64,000 nt of DNA from Streptomyces sp. H27-H1 (GCF_026627445.1 NZ_JAPNLJ010000031.1:1-64000); one strand, 5' to 3'. Positions 45,286-54,910 are shown, counted from the first letter of the stretch. Notes: generated by a model from the sequence alone, not told the origin. Translations and numbers: made by a program.

Positions 45286-47436
45286 ATGCGGCCCGTATCG
45301 AAGATCGAACGCACGGTGGCGCCTTTCGAGGTCGTCAGCTCCTACACGCCCAGCGGCGACCAGCCGGCGGCCATCGCCGAGCTGGAGAAGCGCATCCGTG
45401 CAGGTGAGAAGGATGTCGTGCTGCTCGGCGCGACCGGAACCGGCAAGTCGGCGACGACCGCCTGGATGATCGAGAAGCTCCAGCGGCCCACACTGGTGAT
45501 GGCGCCGAACAAGACGCTCGCCGCCCAGCTGGCGAACGAGTTCCGCGAGCTCCTGCCGAACAACGCCGTCGAGTACTTCGTCTCGTACTACGACTACTAC
45601 CAGCCCGAGGCCTACGTACCGCAGTCGGACACCTACATCGAGAAGGACTCCTCGATCAACGAGGAGGTGGAGCGGCTGCGCCACTCCGCGACCAATTCCC
45701 TCCTCACCCGGCGCGACGTCATCGTCGTCGCCTCCGTGTCCTGCATCTACGGCCTCGGCACCCCGCAGGAGTACGTCGACCGGATGGTCCCCCTCAAGGT
45801 CGGCGAGGAGATGGACCGCGACCAGCTGCTGCGCCGCTTCGTCGAGATCCAGTACACGCGCAACGACGTGGCCTTCACCCGGGGCACTTTCAGGGTGCGC
45901 GGAGACACCATCGAGATCTTCCCGGTCTACGAGGAACTGGCCGTCCGCATCGAGATGTTCGGGGACGAGATCGAGGCCCTGTCCACCCTGCACCCGCTGA
46001 CCGGCGAGGTGATCAGCGAGGACCGCGAGCTCTACGTCTTCCCCGCCAGCCACTACGTCGCCGGCCCCGAGCGCATGGAGAAGGCGGTCCGCGGCATCGA
46101 GGCCGAGCTGACCGAGCGCCTCGCCGAGCTGGAGAAGCAGGGCAAGATGCTGGAGGCGCAGCGCCTGCGCATGCGCACCACCTACGACCTGGAGATGATG
46201 CGCCAGATCGGCTCCTGCTCCGGCATCGAGAACTACTCGCTGCACATGGACGACCGCGAGCGCGGCTCCGCCCCGAACACCCTGATCGACTACTTCCCCG
46301 AGGACTTCCTCCTCGTCATCGACGAGTCGCACGTCACCGTGCCCCAGATCGGCGCGATGTACGAGGGCGACGCCTCGCGCAAGCGGACCCTGGTCGACCA
46401 CGGCTTCCGGCTCCCGTCGGCCCTGGACAACCGGCCGCTGAAGTGGGAGGAGTTCCAGAAGCGGATCGGCCAGACCGTCTACCTGTCGGCCACCCCGGGG
46501 AAGTACGAGCTCTCGCGCGGCGACGGCTTCGTCGAGCAGATCATCCGCCCGACCGGACTCATCGACCCGGAGGTCGTGGTCAAGCCCACCGAGGGCCAGA
46601 TCGACGACCTGGTGCACGAGATCCGCCAGCGGGTGGAGAAGGACGAGCGGGTCCTGGTCACCACTCTCACCAAGAAGATGGCCGAGGACCTCACCGACTA
46701 CTTCCTGGAGCTCGGCATCCAGGTCCGCTACCTGCACAGCGACGTCGACACCCTGCGCCGCATCGAGCTGCTGCGCGAGCTGCGGGCGGGCGAATACGAC
46801 GTCCTGGTCGGCATCAACCTGCTGCGCGAGGGCCTCGACCTGCCCGAGGTGTCGCTGGTGGCCATCCTCGACGCCGACAAGCAGGGATTCCTGCGGTCGG
46901 GGACCTCGCTGATCCAGACCATCGGCCGCGCGGCGCGCAACGTCTCCGGCCAGGTCCACATGTACGCGGACAGCATCACCCCGGCGATGGCGCAGGCGAT
47001 CGACGAGACGAACCGGCGCCGCGAGAGGCAGGTCGCGTACAACACGGCCCACGGGATCGACCCGCAGCCGCTGCGCAAGAAGATCAACGACATCGTGGCC
47101 ACGATCGCCCGGGAGGAGCTCGACACCGAGCAGCTGCTGGGCACCGGGTACCGGCAGACGAAGGACGGCAAGGCCCTCAAGGCACCCGTCCCGGCGCTGG
47201 GCGGGAAGGCTGCGACCGCCGCGTCGGGCGGCAAGGCCGGAGCCAGGGGCCAGAAGGGCCCCGTGGTGGCGACCGACCGTCCCGCCGCCGAACTGGCCGC
47301 ACTCATCGAGCAGATGACCGAGCGGATGCGGGGCGCCGCGGCGGAGCTGCAGTTCGAGGTCGCGGCCCGGATCCGGGACGAGGTCGGCGAGCTGAAGAAG
47401 GAGCTGCGACAGATGAAGGAAGCGGGCCTCGCCTGA
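45286..47436 (+). CDS. uvrB: Excinuclease ABC subunit B
   Basis: A 716-residue helicase-like damage verification subunit of nucleotide excision repair, loaded on DNA by UvrA. Walker A GATGTGKS is at 48-55. The beta-hairpin FVSYYDYYQPEAYVP follows. Motif II is VIDESHV, motif V/VI is GINLLREGLDLPEVSLV to QTIGRAARN. The C-terminal UVR domain (ELAALIEQMTERMRGAAAEL) is the UvrC contact. A Lys/Gly/Ala linker (about 625-660) separates it from the helicase core. Confidence 0.97.
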   Translation: MRPVSKIERTVAPFEVVSSYTPSGDQPAAIAELEKRIRAGEKDVVLLGATGTGKSATTAWMIEKLQRPTLVMAPNKTLAAQLANEFRELLPNNAVEYFVSYYDYYQPEAYVPQSDTYIEKDSSINEEVERLRHSATNSLLTRRDVIVVASVSCIYGLGTPQEYVDRMVPLKVGEEMDRDQLLRRFVEIQYTRNDVAFTRGTFRVRGDTIEIFPVYEELAVRIEMFGDEIEALSTLHPLTGEVISEDRELYVFPASHYVAGPERMEKAVRGIEAELTERLAELEKQGKMLEAQRLRMRTTYDLEMMRQIGSCSGIENYSLHMDDRERGSAPNTLIDYFPEDFLLVIDESHVTVPQIGAMYEGDASRKRTLVDHGFRLPSALDNRPLKWEEFQKRIGQTVYLSATPGKYELSRGDGFVEQIIRPTGLIDPEVVVKPTEGQIDDLVHEIRQRVEKDERVLVTTLTKKMAEDLTDYFLELGIQVRYLHSDVDTLRRIELLRELRAGEYDVLVGINLLREGLDLPEVSLVAILDADKQGFLRSGTSLIQTIGRAARNVSGQVHMYADSITPAMAQAIDETNRRRERQVAYNTAHGIDPQPLRKKINDIVATIAREELDTEQLLGTGYRQTKDGKALKAPVPALGGKAATAASGGKAGARGQKGPVVATDRPAAELAALIEQMTERMRGAAAELQFEVAARIRDEVGELKKELRQMKEAGLA

Positions 47437-47522
47437 CCCGGGGCCGGTCAGTAGGGTTGGCACAGCCGCAGGTACACGCTGCGCACCCCCATCGGGGGAG
47501 GGCTATGGAGAGGGGACAGCGC

Positions 47523-48101
47523 GTGACGGTCAACATGACCAAGGGTCAGGCCATCAATCTGCAGAAGGCGGACGGAGGCACGCTGACCGCGGTCAGGATG
47601 GGCCTCGGCTGGCAGGCCGCCAAGCGCCGGGGGCTGTTCGGCTCGCGGACCCGGGAGATCGACCTCGACGCGTCGGCGGTGCTCTTCGCCGACAAGCAGC
47701 CCGTGGACGTCGTATTCTTCCGCCACCTGCAGAGCGACGACGGCTCGGTCAAGCACACCGGCGACAACCTCGTCGGCGGTGTCGGCCAGGGCGGGGACGA
47801 CGAGTCGATCCTCGTCGACCTGCAGCGCGTGCCGGTGCACATCGACCAGATCGTCTTCACGGTGAACTCCTTCACCGGCCAGACGTTCCAGGAGGTCGAG
47901 AACGCCTTCTGCCGCATCGTCGACGAGACTAACGGGCAGGAGCTGGCCCGCTACACCCTGGACGGGGGCGGCCAGTACACCGCTCAGATCATGGCGAAGG
48001 TGTCGCGCGTCGGTGCGGGCTGGCAGATGACGGCCCTCGGGAACCCGGCCAACGGCCGTACCTTCCAGGACCTGATGCCGGCGATCCTGCCGCACCTGTA
48101 A
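47523..48101 (+). CDS. TerD family protein
   Basis: A 192-residue calcium-binding-type TerD domain protein. Family segments are VRMGLGWQA, REIDLDASAVLF, VDVVFFRHL, HTGDNLVGGVGQGGDDE (Asp-rich metal loop), and QIVFTVNSFTGQTF. GTG 47523 is preferred: GGAGAGGGG is upstream and the family starts VTVNMTKGQ. TerD proteins are linked to tellurite resistance, phage and stress responses. In Streptomyces they affect differentiation and calcium homeostasis. It is followed by a second TerD-related gene. Confidence 0.93.
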   Translation: MTVNMTKGQAINLQKADGGTLTAVRMGLGWQAAKRRGLFGSRTREIDLDASAVLFADKQPVDVVFFRHLQSDDGSVKHTGDNLVGGVGQGGDDESILVDLQRVPVHIDQIVFTVNSFTGQTFQEVENAFCRIVDETNGQELARYTLDGGGQYTAQIMAKVSRVGAGWQMTALGNPANGRTFQDLMPAILPHL

Positions 48102-48191
48102 GCAGGACCGGCAGTACGGCACAACAGCACAGCACGACCGGGCCCGATCGAGGGCCCGGCGGAAGAACGGGTACGGGGGAGGGGCTGCACG

Positions 48192-50141
48192 ATGACGGCC
48201 GAACTGGTCCGGGGGCAGAACCACCCCCTGTCCCGGAGCCGGGTGGAGATCAGGGTCTCGGCGGGCACGCCCGTGCTCGCCCTGGCCCAGCTCGGCGACG
48301 AAGCGGGCCGGCTCGCCGGCCCCGGTGCGGTCGCCCACCCGGGCGCCCGCACCGTGCCCGGGCTGGAAGTGCCCGGCGCGGCCTCGGGGCAGCACCGCAT
48401 AGCGGTCGACCTCGACGCGGTCGCACCGGCCGTCCACCGGGTCGGCTTCGTCCTGGTCCTGCCGCCCGGCGGCCCGGGGCACTTCGGCGCGGTCCCCGCC
48501 TCCTACGTGTGCGTGGCCGACCCGGAGGGCGCGGAGCTCGCCGGGTACACCCTGACCGGACTGGAGTCGGAGACCGCCGTCGTGGCCCTGGAGCTGTACC
48601 GGCGCCAGGGAGCCTGGAAGGTGCGCGCCGTCGGCCAGGGGTACGCCGACGGCCTCGGCGCGCTCCTGGCCGACGCCGGACTGACCGCACCGGCCGCCGC
48701 GGAGCTGGCCGCAGGCGCGCTGGGGACGGCGCCGGCCGGGGACATCACCCTGGCCGTCATGCCCGGCGGGCCGCCCCCGACCGTGCCGCGCGGCCTCCGG
48801 GCCCCGGCCCCGCAGGGTGTCCCGCCGTCGGCCGTCCCCACGCCACCGGAGCCCCTCCCGGTCTCCGGAGCCCCGTACGCCGGTACGCCGGGCACGGACA
48901 CCCCGAGCTCCCCGCCCACCATCAGCTACGCCCACCCGCGCCGCCGCACCAGCACCGAGCCGCCCGAACCCGCCCCGCGCCCGGCAGCGCCGCCGCGGCC
49001 CGGCGAGCCGCCGCGCCCCGTCGCCGGGGACGCCGGCGGCTGGTCCATGGAGGAGCGGCTCTACAACCAGGTCTGGGGCATGTTCGAGGATCTGGCCCGC
49101 TCCGTCGCCGCCTACCGCGGCGCCGTCGAGTTCGCCGACTCCCGGATGGACCGGGAGCTCGACGAGGCGCTGTCCGACCCCCGCCACCGGCTCGGCGGCT
49201 CCGCGAACATCGCCCGGGACGCCGCCCGAACCCACCGCGAGGAACTGGTCGCGCGGGCGCAGGAAGCGCTCGACCGGGACCTGGTCCAGCTCGCCGCCGA
49301 GTCCGAGGTGGTCGAGCCCGCGCTGCCCGCCGCGTATGCCCGCTGGGACAACCCGGTCTGGCAGGCGCACTCCGTGCCCGCCGAAGCCCCGCTGGCCCTG
49401 CGCCTGGGCGACCTCCACCTGCCCGAGCAGCCCGGCCTGCGCATCCCCATGCTGGTCCGGGTCCCGCTGGAGCGCGGCCTGTGGATAGACAACGGCCGTA
49501 CCGGCTCCGAGGCGGCCATGGCGATGGACACCGACCGGCTGCGCCGGGCCGCCATGGACATGGCCGTCGCGTACGCGGGGCGCATGCTGGCCGTCCACCC
49601 CGCCCACCGGTTCGCCGTCCACGTCATCGACGCGGCCGGCGCCGGAGCCGCCTCGCTGGCCCCGCTGGTGCGCGCCGGGGTCCTGGCCGGGGCGCCCGCC
49701 GCCGGGGCCGCGGGGGTCACCGAGACCCTGGAGCGGCTGACCCGTCGGGTGGACCTCGTACAGATGGCGGTGCGGGCCGGGGCCCCGGAGGACCTGCCGC
49801 CGGATGTGGACACCTCCGACCAGCTGCTGATCGTGCACGATTTCCCGCACGGGTTCGACGATCGTGCCGTCACCCGTTTGCGCTACCTCGCCGACGAGGG
49901 GCCGGCGGTCGGCGTGCACCTGCTGATGGTCGCGGACCGTGACGAGGCTTCGGCCTACGGGCCGCTGCTGGACCCGCTGTGGCGCTCGCTCATGCGGCTG
50001 TCGCCCGTGCCGGACAACCACCTCGCCGACCCCTGGGTGCATCACGCCTGGATCTTCGAGCCGGACCTGCCCCCGCAGGGCAGCCGGGTCCTTGACCAGG
50101 CATTGGAGCGGGTCGCGGCGGCCCGGGGCGGCGCACGGTAG
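48192..50141 (+). CDS. TerD domain fused to FtsK-like region
   Basis: A 649-residue protein. The N-terminal TerD-like domain (about 1-190: ALAQLGDEAGRL, HRIAVDLDAVAP, VGFVLVLPPGG) is divergent and has lost the Asp-rich loop. A Pro-rich linker (about 195-270) follows. The C-terminal 370 residues have a helical segment and then a region like the FtsK-type P-loop ATPases found in Ter-associated genes, for example LLIVHDFPHGFDDRAVTRL. A proper Walker A is not visible (NGRTGSEAAMAM). It may be a non-hydrolysing member. It is co-directional with TerD and TerC. Confidence 0.7.
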   Translation: MTAELVRGQNHPLSRSRVEIRVSAGTPVLALAQLGDEAGRLAGPGAVAHPGARTVPGLEVPGAASGQHRIAVDLDAVAPAVHRVGFVLVLPPGGPGHFGAVPASYVCVADPEGAELAGYTLTGLESETAVVALELYRRQGAWKVRAVGQGYADGLGALLADAGLTAPAAAELAAGALGTAPAGDITLAVMPGGPPPTVPRGLRAPAPQGVPPSAVPTPPEPLPVSGAPYAGTPGTDTPSSPPTISYAHPRRRTSTEPPEPAPRPAAPPRPGEPPRPVAGDAGGWSMEERLYNQVWGMFEDLARSVAAYRGAVEFADSRMDRELDEALSDPRHRLGGSANIARDAARTHREELVARAQEALDRDLVQLAAESEVVEPALPAAYARWDNPVWQAHSVPAEAPLALRLGDLHLPEQPGLRIPMLVRVPLERGLWIDNGRTGSEAAMAMDTDRLRRAAMDMAVAYAGRMLAVHPAHRFAVHVIDAAGAGAASLAPLVRAGVLAGAPAAGAAGVTETLERLTRRVDLVQMAVRAGAPEDLPPDVDTSDQLLIVHDFPHGFDDRAVTRLRYLADEGPAVGVHLLMVADRDEASAYGPLLDPLWRSLMRLSPVPDNHLADPWVHHAWIFEPDLPPQGSRVLDQALERVAAARGGAR

Positions 50142-50246
50142 CCCGGGTCCGGGCGGTCGGCAGCCCGCCCGGATGACTGCCCGCTGACCAACCCTTGGCA
50201 TTCCCTTTACCTTGGGCGCCTCTGGCGGGTACCCTGGTGAGTGCGG

Positions 50247-50400
50247 AGGGGAGTATTCCTGCTTTCCTGCTACGGCGTGCCCGTCAATACGGACTGCAAT
50301 CGGTCCCGGGGCGTCGGCCCGTGGCCTCCTGGCCGTCCGGGTGGAAGAGACCTCCGGCAGCGATGACGCTGACAAAGTTCTGAGCCATCTGCCGGAGGCG
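50247..50400 (+). ncRNA. yybP-ykoY-type manganese riboswitch before terC
   Basis: The leader contains GGGGAGTA (50247-50254), CCGTCAATACGG (50281-50292) and GGGTGGAAGAGACCTCC (50339-50355), and AGCGATGACGCTGACAAAG follows. These are the conserved blocks of the yybP-ykoY class, which senses Mn2+. CCTCCGGCAG (50351-50360) is complementary to CTGCCGGAGG (50389-50398), and the latter contains the terC ribosome site GGAGG. Metal binding could free the site. The class call is from memory of the consensus. Confidence 0.75.
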
Positions 50401-50408
50401 TGTTAATA

Positions 50409-51392
50409 GTGGACGTTTCGTTGACCCTCTGGGTGCTGACCATTCTCGGTCTGAGCATCCTCATCGGCGCCGATTTCTTCATCGGCCGCAAGCCGCACGA
50501 CGTCTCCATGAAGGAAGCCGGGATCTGGACGGTCGTCTGGATCGTCCTCGCCGGCCTCTTCGGCTTGGGCCTGCTGGTGTTCGGGCACGGCCAGGCCTCG
50601 CAGGAGTTCTTCGCCGGTTTCATCACCGAGAAGTCCCTGAGCGTGGACAACCTCTTCGTCTTCGTCCTGATCATGGCGAAGTTCGCGGTCCCCTCACAGC
50701 TCCAGCAGCGCGTGCTGCTGATCGGCGTGCTGATCGCCCTCGTCCTGCGCGCCATCTTCATCGCCGCCGGCGCCGCGATCATCACGAACTTCTCGTGGGT
50801 CTTCTACATCTTCGGCGCGTTCCTCATCTACACCGCGTGGAAGCTGATCCAGGAAGCCCGCAAGGACGAGGAGGAAGAGGAGTTCGAGGAGAACCGCCTC
50901 CTGAAGTCCATCGAGAAGAAGTTCGGCGTCGCCGACCGCTACCACGGCACCAAGCTCTTCATCCAGAGCAACGGCAAGCGCATCCTGACCCCGCTGATGG
51001 TCGTCATGCTCGCCATCGGCACCACCGACGTGCTGTTCGCCCTGGACTCGATCCCCGCGATCTTCGGCCTCACGCAGGATCCGTACATCGTCTTCACCGC
51101 CAACGCCTTCGCCCTGATGGGTCTGCGCCAGCTGTACTTCCTCATCGGCGGCCTGCTCAAGAAGCTGGTCCACCTCAGCTACGGCCTCTCCGTCATCCTC
51201 GGCTTCATCGGCATCAAGCTCGTCCTGCACGCCCTGCACGAGTCGGGCCTGCACGTCCCGCAGATCTCCATCCCGGTCTCCCTGGGCGTCATCTGCGGTG
51301 TCCTGGTGATCACCACGATCACCAGCCTGATCGCCTCGAAGAAGCAGGCCGAGGCCGAGGCCGCGGCCGGCCCGGAGCACATCGACGCCTGA
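50409..51392 (+). CDS. TerC family membrane protein
   Basis: A 327-residue protein with about seven to nine transmembrane helices. TerC signatures are ADFFIGRKPHDVS and KSLSVDNLFVFVLIM, with a conserved charged pair in the membrane, and later TDVLFALDSIPAIFGL. Members are linked to tellurite resistance and metal (manganese) export. GTG 50409 is chosen, 10 nt after GGAGG. An upstream in-frame GTG (50400) overlaps the ribosome site and would introduce a rare TTA codon. The riboswitch-like leader argues for Mn2+ control. Confidence 0.92.
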   Translation: MDVSLTLWVLTILGLSILIGADFFIGRKPHDVSMKEAGIWTVVWIVLAGLFGLGLLVFGHGQASQEFFAGFITEKSLSVDNLFVFVLIMAKFAVPSQLQQRVLLIGVLIALVLRAIFIAAGAAIITNFSWVFYIFGAFLIYTAWKLIQEARKDEEEEEFEENRLLKSIEKKFGVADRYHGTKLFIQSNGKRILTPLMVVMLAIGTTDVLFALDSIPAIFGLTQDPYIVFTANAFALMGLRQLYFLIGGLLKKLVHLSYGLSVILGFIGIKLVLHALHESGLHVPQISIPVSLGVICGVLVITTITSLIASKKQAEAEAAAGPEHIDA

Positions 51393-51470
51393 TCCTTCGT
51401 CGCGCGACCGGGGTGGCCCGGGCCTAGGCTGGTGAGTCCGCTTGGTCGCCGTACGACAGGAGGCCCTGTA

Positions 51471-52694
51471 ATGAGGCCGTACCGCATGCGTATGCGCCGG
51501 GCCTGCGTGGCCGTCTCGGCCGCAGGCCTACTCATCGCCCCGGTCGCCGCGGGTTCCGCGTACGGGGCCACCGCCCCGGCGCCGTCCGTGTCCGCCGCTC
51601 CGTCCCCGGACGGCGACACGGGCTTCCCACAGCTCACCCCGGCCGTCGCGGCCCGACTGGACGCGGCCGTGCGCCAGGTCATGGACCAGGCCAAGGTGCC
51701 CGGCGTGACCGTGGGCCTGTGGGCCCCGGGCAAGGGCAGTTACGTGAAGTCCTTCGGCGTGGCCGACAAGGCGACCGGTGCGCCGATGACGCCCGACCTC
51801 GGTGTGCGCATCGGCAGCGAGACCAAGACGTTCACGGTCACCGCGCTCCTGCAACTGGTCGACCAGGGCAAGCTCGCCCTGGACGACCCGATCGGCAAGT
51901 ACATCAGCGGAGTGCCGAACGGGGACCGCATCACCCTGCGCGAACTGGCGGGCATGCGCAGCGGGCTCTTCAACTACAGCGAGGACCCGGGCTTCGGCGC
52001 GAAGATCGCCTCCACCTTCACGCCGCAGCAGCTGCTGGCCATGTCCTTCAAGCATCCGGTGAACTTCGCGCCGGGTGCGGAGTTCGAGTACTCCAACACC
52101 AATCTGATCCTGCTCGGCCTGCTGGTGGAGAAGATGACCGGCCGGCCGCTCCAGGAAGTCATCGACCAGGACGTCGTGAAGGCCGCCGGGCTGAGCGACC
52201 GCACCCTCTTCCCGGTCGGGACGCAGTTCCCCGAGCCGCACGCGCACGGCTACACCACCGATCTGCCCGGCGGCAAGCTCGTGGACGCGACCGACTTCAA
52301 TCCCTCCTGGGCCTGGGCCGCCGGAGCCATGGTCTCCGACCTCCAGGACCTGCGCAGTTGGGCGAAGACCCTTGCCACCGGCACGCTGCTGACCCCCGCG
52401 ACCCAGGCCGAGCGCCTGAAGACCCAGCCGATCGGCATCATCCCCGGCGCCGCCTACGGGCTCGGCATCTTCAACGTCCAGGGATGGATCGGCCACAACG
52501 GATCACTGCCCGGGTACGAGACCCTGACCGTCTACCTGCCGCAGGAGCAGGCGACCATGGTCGTCGTGCTCAACACCGACGACACGTACGAGGGCCAGGA
52601 ACCCAGCACGCTCTTCGGCGAGGCGATCACCGGCATCGTGACCCCCGACCACGTGTACCCCGGCCACAAGCCGGTCGCGCCCAAGAGCAGCTGA
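51471..52694 (+). CDS. Secreted serine hydrolase (class C beta-lactamase fold)
   Basis: A 407-residue exported protein with an N-terminal signal (about 1-35). The penicillin-binding-like catalytic set is present: SETK (Ser115 and Lys118), YSN (about 207) and HNG (about 342) in place of KTG, typical of D-alanyl-D-alanine carboxypeptidase-like and AmpC-like hydrolases. It starts at ATG 51471 with CAGGAGG upstream. Possible roles are peptidoglycan peptide trimming or esterase activity. Beta-lactam resistance is less likely without more context. Confidence 0.9.
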   Translation: MRPYRMRMRRACVAVSAAGLLIAPVAAGSAYGATAPAPSVSAAPSPDGDTGFPQLTPAVAARLDAAVRQVMDQAKVPGVTVGLWAPGKGSYVKSFGVADKATGAPMTPDLGVRIGSETKTFTVTALLQLVDQGKLALDDPIGKYISGVPNGDRITLRELAGMRSGLFNYSEDPGFGAKIASTFTPQQLLAMSFKHPVNFAPGAEFEYSNTNLILLGLLVEKMTGRPLQEVIDQDVVKAAGLSDRTLFPVGTQFPEPHAHGYTTDLPGGKLVDATDFNPSWAWAAGAMVSDLQDLRSWAKTLATGTLLTPATQAERLKTQPIGIIPGAAYGLGIFNVQGWIGHNGSLPGYETLTVYLPQEQATMVVVLNTDDTYEGQEPSTLFGEAITGIVTPDHVYPGHKPVAPKSS

Positions 52695-52706
52695 GCGGCT
52701 GCACGG

Positions 52707-54104
52707 TTATACGGGGGCGGCCGCTCCGGCCGCCTCCGTCTCCTTGTCCGTCTCCTTGTCCGCGCCCGGCGCGCCCGTCCGCTGCCGTACGACCGTCGGG
52801 TTCGTCTCCGGCAGCAGCGCGAAGCAGGCCAGCGAGACCAGGGCGATCGCCGTCAGGTACACGGCAACAGCCCACGGCGGCCCGGAGCCGTCCGCCAGGG
52901 CCGTCGCCACGATCGGGGTCAGCGCCCCGCCCAGGACACCGCCGAGGTTGTAGCCGACGGCCGCGCCCGTGCAGCGGATCCGCGGGGGGTACAGCTCGGG
53001 CAGGTACGCGCCCACCACCGCGAACATCGTCACCATGCCGAACAGGGCGCCGACCAGCCCCAGGGTCATCAGCGGCGGGTCCGCGGTGCGCAGCAGCGCC
53101 ACGAACGGGAACATCCACAGCGCGGACGCCGTGCAGCCCGCCAGGCACAGCGGGCGCCGGCCGTAGCGGTCGCCGAGCACCGCGATCACCGGGGTGGCCA
53201 GTCCCTTGAGGGCGACGGCCACCATGATGCAGGCCAGCATCACGGAGCGGTGCACGCCGAGGTGCTCGGTGGCGTACGCGAGGGACCAGGTGGTGACCGC
53301 GTAGAAGACCGCGTAGCCCACGGCCAGGGCCCCGCCGGTCAGCAGGAGCAGGCGCCAGTGGCCCCGTAGGACCTCGGCCAGTGGGGCGTCGGCCCGGTGG
53401 CCGGTCTCGGCCAGCGCGCGGAACGGCGGGGTCTCCTCCACCGAGCGGCGCAGCCACAGCCCGGTCAGGGCCAGCAGCCCGGCCACCCAGAACGGCACCC
53501 GCCAGCCCCACGCGGCGAACTGTCCGTCGGACAGCGCGCTCGACAGGACCAGCATCAGGCCGTTGGCCAGTAGGAACCCGACCGCCGGACCCATCTGCGG
53601 GAAGCTCGACCACAGCCCGCGCCGCTGCTCGGGGGCGTGCTCGGCGGTCAGCAGTACCGCGCCGCCCCACTCCCCGCCGAGGCCGAGGCCCTGGAGGAAG
53701 CGCAGCAGGACCAGCAGGATCGGCGCGGCCATCCCGATGGAGGCGTACGAGGGCACGCAGCCCACCGCCACCGTGGCCAGGCCGGTGAGCAGCAGGGAGG
53801 CGAGCAGCACCGGGCGGCGGCCGTACCGGTCGCCGATGTGGCCGAAGACGGCGGAGCCGAGCGGGCGGGCGAGGAAGCCGACGCCGAAGGTGCCGAAGGC
53901 GGCGAGGGTTCCGGCGAGCGGGGAGAAGGAGGGGAAGAAGAGCGGGCCGAGCACCAGGGCCGCGGCGGTGCCGTAGGCGAAGAAGTCGTAGAACTCGATG
54001 GCGGTGCCGGCGAGGGAGGCCGAGGCGATCCGGAGCATCGAGGGGTGCGGTGCGTCGGCCGGGACGGCCTGGGTGGGGGGAGCCGGGGAGGGGTCTTGTT
54101 GCAT
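52707..54104 (-). CDS. MFS metabolite:H+ symporter (MHS family)
   Basis: A 465-residue transporter with 12 membrane helices and cytoplasmic termini. The MHS pattern is EFYDFFAYGTAAALV near the start, GHIGDRYGRRPVLLASLL in loop 2-3, EWGGAVLLTAEHAPEQRRG after helix 4, and GDRYGRRPLCLAGC in the second half. MHS members carry organic acids, betaines or shikimate. The substrate is not determined. The acidic C-terminus contains a tandem GTCTCCTTGTCC repeat (DKETDKET). Confidence 0.9.
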   Translation of the reverse strand: MQQDPSPAPPTQAVPADAPHPSMLRIASASLAGTAIEFYDFFAYGTAAALVLGPLFFPSFSPLAGTLAAFGTFGVGFLARPLGSAVFGHIGDRYGRRPVLLASLLLTGLATVAVGCVPSYASIGMAAPILLVLLRFLQGLGLGGEWGGAVLLTAEHAPEQRRGLWSSFPQMGPAVGFLLANGLMLVLSSALSDGQFAAWGWRVPFWVAGLLALTGLWLRRSVEETPPFRALAETGHRADAPLAEVLRGHWRLLLLTGGALAVGYAVFYAVTTWSLAYATEHLGVHRSVMLACIMVAVALKGLATPVIAVLGDRYGRRPLCLAGCTASALWMFPFVALLRTADPPLMTLGLVGALFGMVTMFAVVGAYLPELYPPRIRCTGAAVGYNLGGVLGGALTPIVATALADGSGPPWAVAVYLTAIALVSLACFALLPETNPTVVRQRTGAPGADKETDKETEAAGAAAPV

Positions 54105-54243
54105 GGTGCAGCAATTACCCCGCCCCGCCCCCTCAGGACGTGCGTTCGGCTGTCAATGACCGGAAGGAAGTGCGGTCCGGCGTGAGGTTGACGGGTTGCC
54201 CCGCCGCCCCGCCGTCCCGCCGCGCAGCCGTCCGGGCCGGGTA

Positions 54244-54900
54244 CTACCAGCCGCGCTCGCGCCATTCGGCGAGGTGGGGCCGCTCGGCGCCGAGCGTGGT
54301 GTCGTTGCCGTGGCCGGGGTAGACCCAGGTCTCGTCCGGCAGCCGGTCGAAGAGCTTGTGCTCGACGTCGTCGACGAGCTGGGCGAAGGCCTTCGGGTCG
54401 CCCGAGGTGTTGCCGACGCCGCCCGGGAAGAGGCAGTCGCCGGTGAACACGTGCGGGTGGCCGTGCGGGTCGTCGTAGACCAGCGCGATCGAGCCGGGGG
54501 TGTGGCCGACCAGGTGGCGGGCGGTCAGTGTGACCCGTCCGACCGTGATCGTGTCCCCGTCCGCGACGAGCACGTCGGTCGCGACCGGGATGCCCTCCGC
54601 GTCGTGGGCGCCCGCGTACGTCCGCGCGCCGGTCGCCCGGACCACGTCCGCCAGTGCGCCCCAGTGGTCGCCGTGCTGGTGCGTGGTGACCACGGAGGCG
54701 ATGCCGCCGTCGCCGATCAGGCTCAGCAGGGTCGCCGGCTCCGCGGCCGCGTCGATCAGCAGCTGCTCGTCGGTGGACCGGCAGCGCAGCAGATAGGCGT
54801 TGTTGTTCATGCCGCCCACCGCGACTTTGGAAATCATCAGGTCCGAGAGTTCGTGCACGTCGGCCGGACCGCCGACCTTGACCGCTCCGCTGTACGTCAT
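54244..54900 (-). CDS. Metallo-beta-lactamase fold hydrolase
   Basis: A 218-residue binuclear metal hydrolase. The zinc motif HxHxDH is seen in TTHQHGDHWGAL, followed by GHTPGSIALVYD (third His), FTGDCLFPGG (bridging Asp) and VYPGHGNDTT (last His). It resembles hydroxyacylglutathione hydrolase (glyoxalase II) in size but no substrate-specific segment is clear. Neighbours are unrelated. Confidence 0.9.
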   Translation of the reverse strand: MTYSGAVKVGGPADVHELSDLMISKVAVGGMNNNAYLLRCRSTDEQLLIDAAAEPATLLSLIGDGGIASVVTTHQHGDHWGALADVVRATGARTYAGAHDAEGIPVATDVLVADGDTITVGRVTLTARHLVGHTPGSIALVYDDPHGHPHVFTGDCLFPGGVGNTSGDPKAFAQLVDDVEHKLFDRLPDETWVYPGHGNDTTLGAERPHLAEWRERGW

Positions 54901-54910
54901 ACCGGCAATC

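Noticed and set aside
50400..50408. bldA-type TTA control of terC
   Set aside because: The TTA lies before the preferred start GTG 50409; it would be translated only from a start overlapping the ribosome site.
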